From Cheilinus undulatus (lineage: Eukaryota > Chordata > Actinopteri > Labriformes > Labridae), in the NCBI RefSeq assembly GCF_018320785.1, contig NC_054873.1, forward strand, positions 25,944,196 to 26,008,195: a stretch of 64,000 nucleotides of DNA, in the 5' to 3' direction. Of the stretch, positions 25,241 through 64,000 are shown piece after piece (position 1 is the stretch's first letter; every line of letters starts with the position of its first letter). Position numbers and translations under genes: made by a program. The notes beneath the pieces were generated by a model that searched no databases, was not told the DNA's origin, and was given only the letters and a program-made list of their open reading frames with translations.

Positions 25241-25591
25241 CAAAGGGACTTTATTCCTCTACTTGTCATCCTCCTTCAAAGTTTGTATTTTTCTAAATGA
25301 CCAAAAAAGCTACTCCTTAATTACTGAGTGCACGTTGTTGGTGCACAGCAACAAACTGTAACATTTCTGATTGAACTGAGACCTAAAGAGAAGCTTTGAA
25401 CAGAGGATGATGATGTTGGCCTTGTAGCAGACAGTAGGACCACATGTAGATCTGGGACAGGTGTCTGGGTACCAGCACACTGTTACTCATCATGATCTGT
25501 GATGGTTTCAAGTTACATATCCCCCCTAAAACCCCGACCCTCTGTTTCCATTGGATGGGCACATTAGTGGACTAATCTCCATGATTTTGCT

Positions 25592-25597
25592 AATAAA
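25592..25597 (+). terminator. gnai1: Candidate poly(A) signal of gnai1 (AATAAA)
   Basis: Canonical AATAAA followed by a GT-rich stretch (gctgctgtggtgt), as expected downstream of a cleavage site. It is about 1.1 kb after the stop codon. A further AATAAA at 25892 could serve a longer transcript. Confidence 0.5.
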
Positions 25598-26875
25598 AGA
25601 GCTGCTGTGGTGTAACCATGGCAACTTATGCAATACACAACTATTTCTCCTGTCTTTTTTTTTTTAATTTGTATGATTGAATTTCTTCCAACAGGAAAAT
25701 ATTTGACTGATAGAGAAATTTCTGAGCTTCAAATAGATCTGAAGTGAGCAGAATAATTCCACTAAATCTACTAACTGATTGGAGAAAAAAAGTCAATTTT
25801 TTTCTATTTGGCTTGTTATATGTATTGTTAAAAGTTTTGAAAATATATCTATTTTTCAGTGCTGGTTGAAAAAATGCATTTAACTGCATTTAATAAATTA
25901 AGTTTTTCTTATCTTATTGCTTAAAAAAATGAAACAGTATGGACAGTTGTCTACCATGTCCTATGCAAATACCCTTCATAATCAATACTCACATAATGAT
26001 AGTCATGTCATCATGTGAAGAGTCTTTAATCAATGATTAGATGCACCTCAGGAGTAAACTACATTTACAGAAATTTACAATGCAGGCTTATGTTTACAGT
26101 GAAGACCATAATGGGCTGATATGTCCGCATCTGTCTCTTTTCAGTCTCTTCAGTCCACTATGACCAATGAGAAAATTCTTTATTCAGTGTTTGGAGAACA
26201 TTTCTTCTCTGCTTGAGAAAGTTTTGCAAAAATCCTCATTTCTAACGGCTTGCAACAGCAGGAACTCTCTTACCCCCAAGTTAGAGGGTTACATTACTTT
26301 ATAAATGTTTAAAAAAACAAAATCAGGATCTTGTATTAACATTAAGGGAAACTCTTTGAAACTCTTTTAATTTTTGCCAGTAGTAGGAATGATATGATTC
26401 ATCATATGATGCACTGAAATGTTACAAAGGGAAATAAGTGAGGATGATTTGAGATAACTACAAAGTGCAAATATGTAAGGAAGTAATGGAGCCTGCTAAG
26501 GAATAGCCCAGACCTCAGTGGGTCTGGGGGTTTCTCCCCCAGGTTTTTTTGGTACAACGCTCTATTTTGATGATATTTTATGCACTCTGTGTACTTCATT
26601 TGTGGTTAAATTAATCACTGAAACTTAAAATGGGTTGTAAATTTGCTTTACAGTCAATATCATTGAACTTTTATGGTTGAATTTTGGAGTTTCTGTGCAT
26701 GTTTTTTACCATTAGTTTAATGGAATGCATCATTATAATAATTGAGCAAAGTTTCAAATCTGCAACCTCTGATTTATAATAGCCAGTTACTGTATGGAAT
26801 CGTCTGTATCCATTATGACACCAATTCTCACAAATAGTGCACCAGTGCTTGTATTCTGTGGTAGGACAGCATCTG

Positions 26876-26996
26876 ATTTCAAAACTGCATCTTATTTTGA
26901 AATGGCAGCTTATTTTGAAACGCCGTTTATTTCAAGATAGCCAGTCATTTTGAAAAGTTGTTGCTTATGTCGATGTATTTTGAAACGCTGGGCAGT
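26876..26996. repeat. Short imperfect repeats of a cttattttgaaa unit
   Basis: The phrase cttattttgaaa or close variants recurs about five times at roughly 20-30 bp spacing. No terminal structure is visible. Confidence 0.45.
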
Positions 26997-27222
26997 AGTG
27001 CGTGTGGAGAGAGAGTGTGTGAACAGAGGGGCGTGGTGGTTTGAGTGTGAAGCTCAGGAATTCATCATTTATTGCTTATACTTCAGATGTTCAGGGTTTC
27101 CCCCCATGCGCCCAGAACCGACCATGATCTGACCCACAAGGACAACGAAAGCTTGTCCAAATGAAGACTTTTCAACTTGACTCATCAAATCTTTGTTCTG
27201 AACTGGTCTTAAGTTGCTTTCA

Positions 27223-27440
27223 ATCAATCAAACTTTATTTATTTAGCACCTTTTAAACAAATTCACTTGCAGTTCAAAGTGCTTTAAAGGATTGTACAAA
27301 AGTGATTGACAAAAAGGAAGAATGGTAAAAAAGTTTAGAGACTAAAGCACACAAAATTAATTCACTAAAATAAAAAAGATGGATGATTTAAAAGAGACAG
27401 ATAAAAGACAAAGCAGTAAGGGGAGAATTTATAAAAGAAT
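27223..27440 (-). mobile_element. Probable LINE/SINE tail (teleost interspersed repeat)
   Basis: Begins caatcaatcaaactttattt followed by agcacctttta and ttcaaagtgctttaaagg, a very common reversed retroposon tail in fish genomes. I attribute it to an L2-like LINE or a SINE sharing its tail, from memory. Coding sequence is absent. Confidence 0.5.
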
Positions 27441-30400
27441 TAACAATTGGCATAAAAACAATGATAAAAGATTTACCCCTCCAAATAATTCAAAGCCTAT
27501 AAAACTGGACATAAAAACATAGATAATCATAACTAGAATTAAATAAAAGCCTAAAAAGAAATAGAGCCCCAAAGATAAATTCTAGTATTTGATTCATAAA
27601 CGTCATTAATGACCTTTATACATGAGATGGAAAACCCAAAAAAACAATTTGCAAAGATAAAATGTCTGCTGCAGCAATGGTCAGAACACTCTGATGTGTG
27701 TATTTGATGTTTGGACTTTGGACTTTTGGAAAAAAAAAACAAAAACAAAAAAACTTTTAAATAAGAAACGATCATAAAGCACCTTGTTTAAAATAGAAAA
27801 CTATTTTTCTTGGCAAAACCCAGACATTACCTTCAAATATATGTGATAACTAATATCTTACATCAAGAGTTTGACTGCAGGTCATCATAACTCTGCTTCT
27901 TGAATAAGTCAACAGAATAATGATTGTGTACTACAAATGTAGAACGTCTGCAATACATGTGCATGTTCTGTTTTGACTGACTGGTGAGCTAAAGGGTTGA
28001 GATCTTAATCACACTGGTATGTGTTTGTACTTGAGCACTTAGAAACTTTCCCCCTTCAGCTGATGAATCTTCATACAACCCTCTAGTCTCAAACTCTGCA
28101 CACAAAATGGTTTTTCACTGAGAAACTCAAACATACTTCAAGTAAGAAAGGCATGCATGTGGAGTCATTAACCCCTGAGTCTGTCCTGTTCCACAGTAAA
28201 TAGCTCTCTCTAGTGGCCACTTTTAGTACCTTCATTCGTTAATCCAGATTGATGGTTGCTTGATAGAGAAACATCTATCCATCCATTAATTCATTCATTA
28301 TCTACTGTGTACTGCTGCTTGTAGAAAGAAGAAAACAATAAAGAGAAACCTACATGGGATTCATGACACTGTCTTAAACTTCTGAATTGTTTGCACCTGT
28401 GTTCTTAAGTTGATGAATGCCAGGTACTCGTTAAGCTGCTCATTAGCATAGAGAAACAACCTGTTTATGCCCATATAAGGACATATAGGGGCTGTGTAAA
28501 GACAAAAGGCACACAGGACAGAGAGGAAAAACAAGCTATCAGTAACAACCAGGTTAAATAAATCATTAAACAGTTGTAGTGTATAGTATTAACTATTTAC
28601 ATAATATAGGCTACTTTTTTTTGTTAAATCTAAGTTTTCAATCCGCAATTATTTACTGTTATTTGTTTTGATAAACAGAGACACACAACACACATACATC
28701 CAGAATGCTTTCAAGCATGCATGAGCCAATCAACTCTTCAGGAACTGTTTGAGAGATATTGATGAGATGATTTGAAACATTTTAGTCATTTATTCTTTCC
28801 ATACACACAGCAGCTGACACGGGTCACAGTAGTGCCACTTCTGTCTTACAGACTGAGCTAAGCCATCACGGCTCAGGCACAATGATGAGGCATTAACACT
28901 ATTTTTGGGAGGCATTGTGTGACTTAAAAGCTAACTGCAGAGTCATTTAGCTAATCCCAAAGTCCTCCCAGAGAGATCAAACGGTGTGGATATGAAGCTT
29001 CTTGAAGATAAAGGTGCAGCCGAGGAAAGAGAAGAGGATGATGATGTTAATGATCAACCAGCACAGCTGACCACAGAGTCAAAGCGAAGCATACATCTCA
29101 TCTTAAAGAGTCTCTCTGAAAACTACATGTAATAGTAATCAGCTCTTAGATGTGAAGATGAATGGAGCTCATATTTACCACTTAAAAGAGTTAACATCTG
29201 AGGAGAGAAGAAACAGAATTTAGTAGTTAGAGTTTTCTATGATATTAATGTGTCTGTTCAGGCTTATTCCATGCCAGAACTGAAGTTTTGCCATTTAAAA
29301 AAAGGAAAAATATTGACCCATTATATTATTTGGAATACAACAGTCAGCTAACTGTTAAACCAGGCTGATTGACAGAGAAATAATATATTCCCCACACACT
29401 TTTTGTTAAAGGCTTCAATCTTCTCATCTCACTCCCTGCAGCAAAGCAGACATTTATCCCAAAATGACTGAACAAGACCTGGATTTACTCAGTCTTTCGT
29501 TGGTCACTTGCAAATAAAAACATCTTAATGTGGTGAAAAATTTGCATGAAGTTCATCAAACAAAAACATTAAAGCTCCTGTGGGGGGGTGTTTACTGGTG
29601 ATGAAACAAACTGAAATCAATACTGAGACATCTGTAGGAACCAGAGAGGCAAACAAGATCAACAGCATGAAAACTGATGATTTCTTTATACTAATTTTCA
29701 ATGTCAGAAATCCCTGCCTGTAACATCAACTTAAATTGCATTTCTATTCCTGTTTTATTTTGAAATCTAACATCTCCTGTCATTTCAGTGCCTGTCCTCA
29801 GGTGTGTCTCAGCTCCTTGATTACCAGCAGCTGCTTTCAGTCCTCACCTGCCTCTAATCAGCTCATTAGCCAGCCACTATGTATTCTCATTTGTTCCCCT
29901 CTTCAGGTTGTCTCTATTATCCTTGTGTACACATTGCTTTCAAGCCTGTTGCATGTTTAGGATTTAAATTTTGCCTGTTCCACCTTGGACTTAATTGTTT
30001 GTTCAGACTACCTTTTGAAAAAGACCCATTTTGATTGAAAAGACCAAGAGGACTTTAGATCCTAACTGTTTCAGCTCAATTCTGCATTTGAGTCTTTTGG
30101 TAACTGAAACCTCTCACTGCTGGGGGTAGGTGTCAGATGAGGCAGTGAATAGCATGCTGTGTTTGCACTTTCCACAGCAGAGATTCTTGGGAAGTTATTT
30201 TTGAATGTTTAATTACTGCAGGGTCGGATTTTTTATAGCCACACATAAACAGAACAAGATCTGCTATAAAAAGACATAACCACTTGTAGACCCCCTTGAA
30301 GCCCCTGGGGCTCTACACCTGGGCTTAAGCAACTGATGCGCTGATAAAAAATGAGTCTGATACAACCTGTGTGCCTTATCAGTGTCCATTTATTGTTTCC

Positions 30401-30555
30401 AAGCTTCAGCATGTCCATAGATAAGAATTGTAATCCAAGTATTTCACTAGCACACTTTACCCACACTAGCCTTTTCAGTGGTCAAATACTGCAGTGTTCC
30501 TGGTGGAACACCTGCTAAGATAAAAATTGGTTCCTATTTATAGAAACTAGCACTC

Positions 30556-30710
30556 ACTGGGGCAACTGATCAGTGGGTAGAGTTGGTTGTCTTACAATCA
30601 GAGGGTCGTGGGTTTGATTCCCAACTCCTGCATTCAAAAAGGAAAGACTCTTAACCCCCATTTTCTCCCATTAACATCCCAATACAGTGCATGAATAAAT
30701 TAGTTGAAAA
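30556..30710 (+). mobile_element. tRNA-derived SINE
   Basis: A tRNA-like head has box A at 30571-30582 (cagtgggtagag) and box B at 30610-30621 (gggtttgattcc), with cttacaa in the anticodon-loop position, which would suggest a valine-like ancestor. A short unrelated body (actcttaacccccattttct) follows. The extra body, the mismatched stems and the lack of a terminator argue against a functional tRNA gene. Confidence 0.65.
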
Positions 30711-30789
30711 AAATGATGACCACAAATCTCATGAAGGTCCTGTTTCTGTAGAAAATAAAACACTGGAAAGGTTTTTTGCTGTGTGTTGG

Positions 30790-31281
30790 AAAATCCACAG
30801 AAATGTCCTACATTTCAAAGAAACTACCAAAGATTTCTGTGAAAATTTTTAGAAATGTTATTAAAAACACCCCAAAATTGCTGCAGACAGCCAACGAATG
30901 CTTCAGTGTAATTTTCTCATAAAGCCTAAACATTCTAATAAAAATGTTCCCACAAATTCCATGTAAATTCTTAAAAGATTTAAAGTAAATTACCCATAAT
31001 TTGAAAAAAATTCTCCTTAATTTTTTTTTTAAGTAGACCAAATTCCACAAAAATGGAGAATTCCCCCAAACAGCCAAGCAAATTCCATGAAATTTCCATG
31101 AAAATTTCAAGAGTCACCTTCCCTAAAGTTCCCAATCAAATTCCCAGAAATTTGCAAATAAATTTCCTAAATTTCCATGATCTTACATTTAATTTCAAAG
31201 CAATTTCCACCAAAATTCAAATCAAAATTCTAAATATCGAAAATACATTTCCCAAATTGCCATGAAAATGCCAAAATAAAA

Positions 31282-31320
<39 letters not shown>

Positions 31321-31830
31321 ATATCAGGGCAAACTTCCTCCAAACCTTTCAATGAAGATCTCCAAAATATGTAAACACGTCCCCAGAATTTCCATGAAAA
31401 TACCTTTTATTTAGAAGAAACTCCCCTAAACTTTCTTCAAATTTTCAAAACTTACACAAATGAAGGAAAATCCCCCAGATTTTACAAATTCCATGAAATT
31501 TCCATGAAAATGAACATTTCAAAGGTCACTATCCACCAAATTTCAATGACAATACATAAAATTTCAAAGAAAACTCCCTTCAGAAATTTAAATCATCATC
31601 TTAAATTTCACAAATACATTCCCCAAATTCATATGAAAATGCCAAAAAAATTTCAAGGCAAATTTTCCACTGAACTCCCAACATAGCTCTCCAATATATG
31701 CAAACATTTCCCCAAATGTTCTTTAAAATACTTGAAAATTTCCATACAAAGCCACTAAATTTCCAAGAAATTACCCAAAATTTCAAAACGAAAATGTAAA
31801 GTAAATTCTCCCAGCATTTCAAGCAATCTT
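30790..31830. repeat. AT-rich satellite-like array (ccatgaaaatttccaaa type)
   Basis: About 1 kb built from short degenerate words such as aatttccatgaaaa, ccaaatttc and aatttcaaa, with a higher-order period near 406 bp: aaattccatgaaatttccat occurs at about 31080 and 31486, and the following blocks correspond. An (AAAT)n run at 31274-31322 is embedded. The lysine- and proline-rich ORFs here are products of the repeat. Confidence 0.75.
31274..31322. repeat. (AAAT)n microsatellite
   Basis: About 11-12 tetranucleotide units inside the satellite-like array. Confidence 0.95.
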
Positions 31831-34800
31831 TTTAAGTTTAATGGACATTCTGGACAAGTAAATAAAAAATACTGATAGCAGAAATGACCAACAGGTTGTA
31901 GAAAAACAAAGTTTAATGTCCTCATATTTACATGCAGGGACGTAGGAGGTAATAGCAGAGATGAACATGAGGACTAATCACCTCAACTCTGGCCTACTCT
32001 AATCTACTCAGTTCATCCATGAGGTGGAGAGAATTTAAAAAAAACATTAAAAAATCAAAAGTAGCATCTTTGGTGTGTTTCTAGACCCCAGCACCACTGA
32101 TAGAGAGCTGTTAACTCTAATAGCGTTATGTAGGAGCTGGATGATGCTGGTTTGAAATCTGACCGTCTCCGAACAACCCCAAGCTTATCCTCACAGAGTC
32201 ACTGTGAGTGGCTAGTTATTTGAAGCTAAACCTGATTGGTTGTTTGATTCAGACCTAATAAGTTAAAAAAAAAAACCCACTAAAATCTAAGGAAAGCAGT
32301 CACAGACAGATTTCAATTTGATATTTCATAAATTAATTATTATTATATATATATTTTTTTTTACCAAGATATGAATGAATAAATGTGCAGCTGTACATAA
32401 TGCTTGTTACCAACATCTTATCACTGTGTGGCTGTGAGGTCTACTAATGTTGAATGTTTCTAATTTTACTCCAACATTTCTGCATTTATTTATTACTTAG
32501 TGACTGCCATAGAACTGATCCTATAAAAGTGAGATGATATCTGATGAGGATCTGATTTATGTTTTGAGGCAATTTCACATTGAACAGGTGAGCATCACAA
32601 GTTAAATGGTGTAATCAAATTTCATTGTTAGTGTAGAAAAAGCCTACATGATTTTTGGAGCCAGTTCCCTGAAGCCATTCAGTCTAATTAACTCATTCTC
32701 TCTCTCTCTCTCTGTCTATGTGTGGGTGTGGGTGCATGTTTGAAACTGATTTAAACTGCTGCTTCAGTCCAGCTCATTCCTGGCTCTCTCTCTCTCTCTT
32801 CCTGATTCCTCTGTGCTGTCTGTTTAATTTTAAGATTCAAAATGTCTTCCAAACATTAGCACAGTCTCTGTGGACCTCAGATGATAGTTGACATGTTTAC
32901 GTGCTGCTTTTCTGTTTAAAGCTCCTGGTCTTTAGTGAATAAAATAAAGGTGATAAGTATGGGAGGAGTGTGCTCACCCTGCCGTGCATATGAAGGTGAC
33001 TCTGCTCCTCTACATCTCTGCCGAGCAATAAAAACAACTTAGTGTGCATTTCTTTGCTTACAGCAAACGCACAAAGCAGAGTGTCAATGAGGGAGGCAGT
33101 GAGCTAAATCCATATAAGCTCTATTGAAATTCCCCCTCTGAGCGCGCAGACTGCCTTGTGTTATTGTATTTTTGCCTTCTGTTGTTGGCAGTCTGCTTTA
33201 GGAGGTTCATTACTTTCTGTCTATAACGATGATATAAAGTAATATCCTTTCTTTCATCTTCCCACCCCACCCAGTGTGCACAAACACAGCCACTGGGATA
33301 TTTACACACAGTCTGAGAAGGATGTGTGGATGCTGCTGGTGATGATGAAGTTGTTCCAGATAGGTGAAAAAGTACACTATTTTTAAACAACTCGCACACA
33401 AAATCTCCTTGTAAAACCATAAAAACATCCTAACTGAATGTCTTTTTGTGCATCCAGGCACACCTCTCGTCCGTGTGAGTCCACACAGACATGGAGAGCG
33501 ACTGCTGTACTCTACACTGTCAGGAGAACATTTTAGAGAGGGGGATGAGATGCTTGAAGTGACTCCAAATTTAGTCTCTCCAGCTCAAAGCCACGACAGC
33601 TGATAGCTTTTCTGTTTGTTCTTCTATCGCACTTCTATTCACAAAGAGTGTCCAAAATAGAAAAACACTCTGATCCAGATATAGATAGATAAGCACGGGA
33701 CACGAAATTTCATGTCATGTACACAACAAAAATACAATTTACGCTCCAAGAACAAGCTACAAAGAGCAAGATTTGTGAGGGCTGCATCAGCTGATTTCAC
33801 TCTTCAGTACACAGGTAGCCTCAAATGAGCCTGTGTTGGAGTGAAAACCTGCAGAGTCTTAGCTCCACAAAGTACATAATACTTCAACTCTGAACCACAT
33901 GAAGAGTCCAGACTGCAGGCCACTCAGTGCTGCAGCTCTGACATCCACCAGCAGAGGCAGGCCTCTAATCTCTTAATCCAGCTAGTTTTCTGGATTTTAC
34001 CAGTTCTGTTTCTGCACTGTGTTGGTTAGGCTTAAATAAACATACAGCATGCTTCACCATAATCTGCTCTGAATTAGTGTCAGAAGCAGCTGCTGTTACC
34101 AGAATGTGCCGTGTGACCTCAATGCTGAAGCAAATAAAGTGACAGTCAAAGTGAATCCACTGCACTTCATGGATTATTTACTGCTCGCAAATGCACAGGG
34201 GGCTGTGTACAGTGGAGTTGTTTTGTAGGGAGGATACTCACATTACAAAAGCACATGAATGTCCTTAAAATACTCACACACTTTCTCTCACACACAGGGG
34301 CTGAAAGTGGCAGTAAGAGGGACTGTCGTTCTCAGTAGAATTGGAGGAGCAGCTCTTTACTTACATGCTAAATATTACATGAAACTTTACTTCACCCTAC
34401 TTCAGAAAGTTGTACACTCATGAAAAAGTGATGGCAACAAAAGGATTTGTCATTCTCCTACAGACTTGGATTTATGTCATTAAAGTAATTATGTAACAGT
34501 GACCTGCTCAAACACTGAGAAAAAAACACAACATGTTGCTACTTTAAAGTCTAAGTCAGTCCACTTTTTTCTGGCTTTCTATCTGCTCACAGACAACATA
34601 AAAATGTTTAGGTGAATCTATAACTCAACAGCGATCTCTTTCCCGCAGAGATAACCATTCGAGTCTCAGGGGCATCTGCATGTAAGCACGCAGTCATTTT
34701 GGCCACAAACATACTGAGGCTGCATGTGTTATTGTACATGACATAGCCTAGTAAAAGACCCAGAGAGTGGAGGCATGCATACACGGCTGGATTAATCCAC

Positions 34801-35444
34801 AACAGGGGCCCCAGGGCAAAGATGTGCCTTGGGCACCCATTACCTCACCTTTCCTTTACTCCTTATATGGCTGAGTATTTCTCTGTGTGGAAACTACAAA
34901 ATATTGACAATGAGGCCATTTTTCTCTAAATGTTAAAATGTTGTCCTGTTTTTCATGTTTGTCTGTTTGTTTTTTTTACTAGGTTGCATCTGAAAGAATG
35001 ATGAATGGAGAAAATCTGGAAGCTGAATAAATCGAGTACAAATGAAATGAAACTTTTTTCTTCTTGATTGGTGACAAAGTGAACACAAAATATATTCACA
35101 GAACAGTAACAATACTGGACAAGAATACACACACACACACAAAAACCCAGAAATTATAATGGTCTTGTGTTGGATGTGATGTACTAAGGAGTCCTGGCTT
35201 ATCCTATATATATTATTCAAATCTTGTATGTTAGAGGGGAAAAGGTGGCTTAAGAGAAAGTATAGTTGTCCCCATAATAACAATGATAGTTAAAATAATA
35301 ATAAATAAATAAATTCAATAATAAATTGAATAGTAATAATTGTAATTAAATAAAACTAATAATGATAATTAGATATATGAAATGAAACATATTTGGTAGC
35401 TAACTGGTTATATTTATACAGCAACAAATGTTAACATTTGAACA
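31831..35444. other. Intergenic, no recognised feature
   Basis: Contains CT-repeat tracts at about 32695-32712 and 32785-32800 and AT-rich low-complexity sequence at 35285-35360. No gene seen. Confidence 0.55.
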
Positions 35445-36255
35445 CCAATGTTTGTTGCCCTACATGACACAGCTGTAAAGGCTCATGGTGCTTAAACGCC
35501 TGGATCGTTTGGAGAGGTTGTTCCAAAACAATGGTGGCATTTCTTCTTTGGCCCTGTTCATTTAGGTGATGTATGTGAACACAACAATCAAACTCTGATT
35601 CAGAACAAAACAAGTGAGCCAAGATTGCTGGTGATCTCGGCTTGCTTTTAGCCGAAAATCAGAGCAGTTAATGTGCACTAAGAGTGCAACTGACCCTGCA
35701 ACCTGAACGAACAACTAGCTGACTCATCACATCCCAGTAGCAGTAGTAATATGTCTTTTAGACATTTTGATTACATCTGATGATCAAATAGTATAACTAT
35801 TTGTTATCCAATAGGGTCTTCTCTCAACTTCTGGTGCCCAGACACTAGTTAGCATGAAAATAGCAACAGGCTAAAGTTACTCATCGTTACATCAGCAGAA
35901 CAGCTTATGACTCGACAACACTGACTTTTTCAAAAAGCTTAAGCTTCCAGATTTCATTCAGCTTGTTGAACCAGAGAAATCTGTCCTTTTTAGTTTAGAG
36001 CGTATCCACCAAAAATGCTAGCAGGTGTTACAGTTTAAAGAGTGACTGTGTTAATTGGTGGCTTGTTTTCAACACCATAGTTATGCCAAGAGTGCTTGCG
36101 AATACATTTCTGTTCACTCATTTATATCATAATACCAAAAATATCTCATGTGTCTTTAATCCAAAGTGAAAAAGTAAAGTTCAAGAAGAAAGGCATTTAC
36201 ATCAGCTAGCATGGTCACAAGTTAGATTGTAACACTGGCAAGGCTGTGAAAGCCC
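35445..36255. repeat. Uncharacterised interspersed repeat, family B, copy 1
   Basis: Shares an ordered set of phrases with 41790-43205: cgcctggatcgtttgg, gaaaatagcaacaggctaa and ggtgttacagtttaaagagt. The right edge gtgaaagcccc is the inverse of ggctttcac, which begins the other copy, suggesting a DNA transposon with ggctttcac-like ends. No coding region. Confidence 0.45.
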
Positions 36256-37589
36256 CTTTTGTTCATCCACATTTGTTACTTTTTATATTTTTTGTCAGTG
36301 GTTTCAAACTTGTGATAAAAACATAATCTTCTGACCAACTGTCAACTGGCATTTGACCTCCTCACTGCTCCAAGTCAACCCATGACTCGTTTTGTCTTCT
36401 AGTATCTCAAGTGCAACCAGAGCCCTGTTATTATTTTCTTTAGATAAGGGCAGGCTTTCACTTTACATTACCTTGTCAATAAAAAAATCTGCAAAATGTT
36501 TTAAAATAGTTAGGTTATCTGTATGTGTATATGTAAAAACAACATATGTGAGCTTCTCATTCAGAATAATTTTGGAGGCAAATTGCCAACCTGTTACTCT
36601 GGATGCCAACTTCAGTCTGCATGCAGAAAGAGGTGTAGCCTACACTTGAAGCTGTTTTAAGACAGAACAGCTAGTGAAGTTAAATGAATCATACATTTAC
36701 CCTGAGTTTACCTGTGACCAGCAATCCCTCTATTTACTTACCATACATATGTTTTTCCTTCAGAGTGTAAAGTGTTTAAGTCTGACATTTAATCAGAGTA
36801 ATCAGCCACAGTGAACCTTTAAAAAGCTGCAATGGACAGATATTAGCATAATGTTTTAAATTCTGCACTGACAATAGCCTTTAATCAGTGATAACAAGTA
36901 AGATGCACTGTGAAGAGAACAATGATAACTGACATAACCTTCTAGAGGTTTTAATATAAACCACATTTCTTCAGTAAGGCTGTAACATTGCTAATGCCTC
37001 ATGGCATATAGGTTATACTTTATGTCCACTAATGTGTCTCTTATTGGTCCTGTAAACATTCAAAACTTTTTCTTAATCAATTTACAATAACTTATCACAA
37101 ATTAATGCTTTATGACGACATTGCTTTAAGGCCCCTGCTTCCCCTGAGGGTATATAATTTACATTTTGGTTGCAGCATATCTGCATGACACTGTACTATC
37201 ATGAAAGCTACTTTATGTCTTTAGTAAAACTACATGCTATTTTCGTGTTTCCCATAATGCTTCTTTTCTAGACTTTGAGCATCAGAAGTAAAAATAAAAA
37301 GTCAGCCCTATGTACTTACTCATCACTCATGGTTACAGGTAAATAGTACAGTTTGAGGCGTGTGTAAAATGTTAGTGTGTCTCGTACATGTCATGTGTGG
37401 GATCACAGTGAGCCTGAGGAAGCGCCCCTGGCAGTGTAGCGGGAGTGAAGCGCCTCCTGTGTTATTTATTTCCCCTCCTCTCCATCCTTTTACGCCGAAC
37501 CAGAACCATTCATCTCTCCCCTCCTTCAGGCTTCACATCCGGGTCATCCACCAGTATCTGTCTCTTGCGTCTGTGAGTCTGACAGAGTA
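36256..37589. other. Upstream flank of magi2
   Basis: AT-rich until about 37400, where GC content starts to rise towards the CpG island. No exon recognised. Confidence 0.5.
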
Positions 37590-37797
37590 ATAATTATTTC
37601 ATCCGCCGCCGCCGCCGTGCTGTACTGCAGCTCTCTGCCCGACTGCGCGGCTCGCCGAGCGGACACTACGCGTGGCGTGCACCGCCGATGTTGGAGCCAC
37701 GGGCGCTGTGAAGCCGCAGCCGGTCGCACAAAGGCAGGGATGAGACGGTAGGAGGCTTTTCTATGGGCCAGCCCGCGGTGATTAACTCGCCCTAACG
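37590..37797 (+). promoter_or_regulatory. magi2: CpG-rich promoter / 5' leader of magi2
   Basis: A run of ccgccgccgccg and many CG dinucleotides (gcgcggctcgccgagcgg, ctacgcgtggcg) begins near 37600 and continues through the first coding exon, forming a CpG island of about 500 bp in an otherwise AT-rich region. No TATA box is evident. The leader contains three short upstream ORFs, listed separately. Confidence 0.7.
37688..37795 (+). promoter_or_regulatory. magi2: Three short upstream ORFs in the magi2 leader
   Basis: ATG 37688 to TGA 37711 (7 codons), ATG 37740 to TAG 37751 (3 codons), and ATG 37763 to TAA 37795 (10 codons), the last ending 2 bases before the main ATG at 37798. If they are in the mature transcript they would be expected to dampen or regulate translation of MAGI2. 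Whether they are transcribed depends on the start site, which is not known. Confidence 0.5.

Positions 37798-64000
<26,203 letters not shown>

Larger units (their letters stand above)
24511..25612 (+). other. gnai1: gnai1 3' untranslated region with a probable 101-bp intron
   Basis: Two bases after the stop there is a donor (AAAG|gtaaca at 24513), and an acceptor (ttctgtgcag) ends at 24613, so the remaining 3'UTR would start at 24614. A non-coding ninth exon is, as I recall, a feature of mammalian Gi alpha genes, which supports it. The end is set by the AATAAA at 25592; the true extent is uncertain. Confidence 0.65.
25613..30555. other. gnai1-magi2 intergenic region, proximal part
   Basis: Apart from the repeats listed at 26876 and 27223 I recognise nothing. 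ORFs here are short and lack motifs. Confidence 0.55.

Noticed and set aside
30556..30630. A tRNA gene
   Set aside because: Box A and box B are present, but the stems are imperfect and the sequence continues into a SINE body without a T-run terminator.
30808..31822. Several Lys/Pro/Phe-rich ORFs
   Set aside because: Translations of the AT-rich satellite-like array.

Overview
The window is vertebrate nuclear DNA, most likely from a teleost fish. Two genes are split into short exons with GT-AG introns. The long AT-rich non-coding stretches carry fish-type transposable elements: hAT-like, Tc1/mariner, RTE and other LINE fragments, and tRNA-derived SINEs. There is no prokaryotic signal, no CRISPR array and no viral gene. 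All family and gene names come from reading the sequence and from memory of the families, not from a database search.

Layout. Positions 1-12.2 kb are non-coding and repeat-rich: a broken Tc1 transposase, an RTE-type LINE tail, a hAT element with a transposase remnant, and a degenerate pentamer array split by a SINE. Positions 12.6-24.5 kb hold a complete G-protein alpha-i gene, best matched to GNAI1. Its eight coding exons join without a frame break into 354 codons plus a stop, and a probable 3'UTR intron follows. Positions 25.6-37.6 kb are intergenic and include a SINE and a roughly 1-kb AT-rich satellite-like array. At 37.6-38.1 kb a CpG-rich promoter and first coding exon of MAGI2 appear. 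The second MAGI2 coding exon is at 62373-62489, after a 24.3-kb intron, and the rest of the gene lies beyond the window.

How the genes relate. The Gi alpha-1 subunit relays GPCR signals, for example inhibiting adenylyl cyclase. MAGI2 is a membrane-associated guanylate-kinase scaffold of synapses and cell junctions. They are neighbours in human at 7q21.11, so the pairing looks like conserved synteny. Here both are on the + strand, whereas in human they are divergent, so an inversion has occurred in one lineage.

I do not see a previously undescribed biological system. The most interesting points are a hAT family present both as a transposase-bearing relic and as four short non-autonomous copies, nested transposons close to GNAI1 exon 8, three short upstream ORFs before the MAGI2 start codon, the satellite-like array, and the changed gene orientation.
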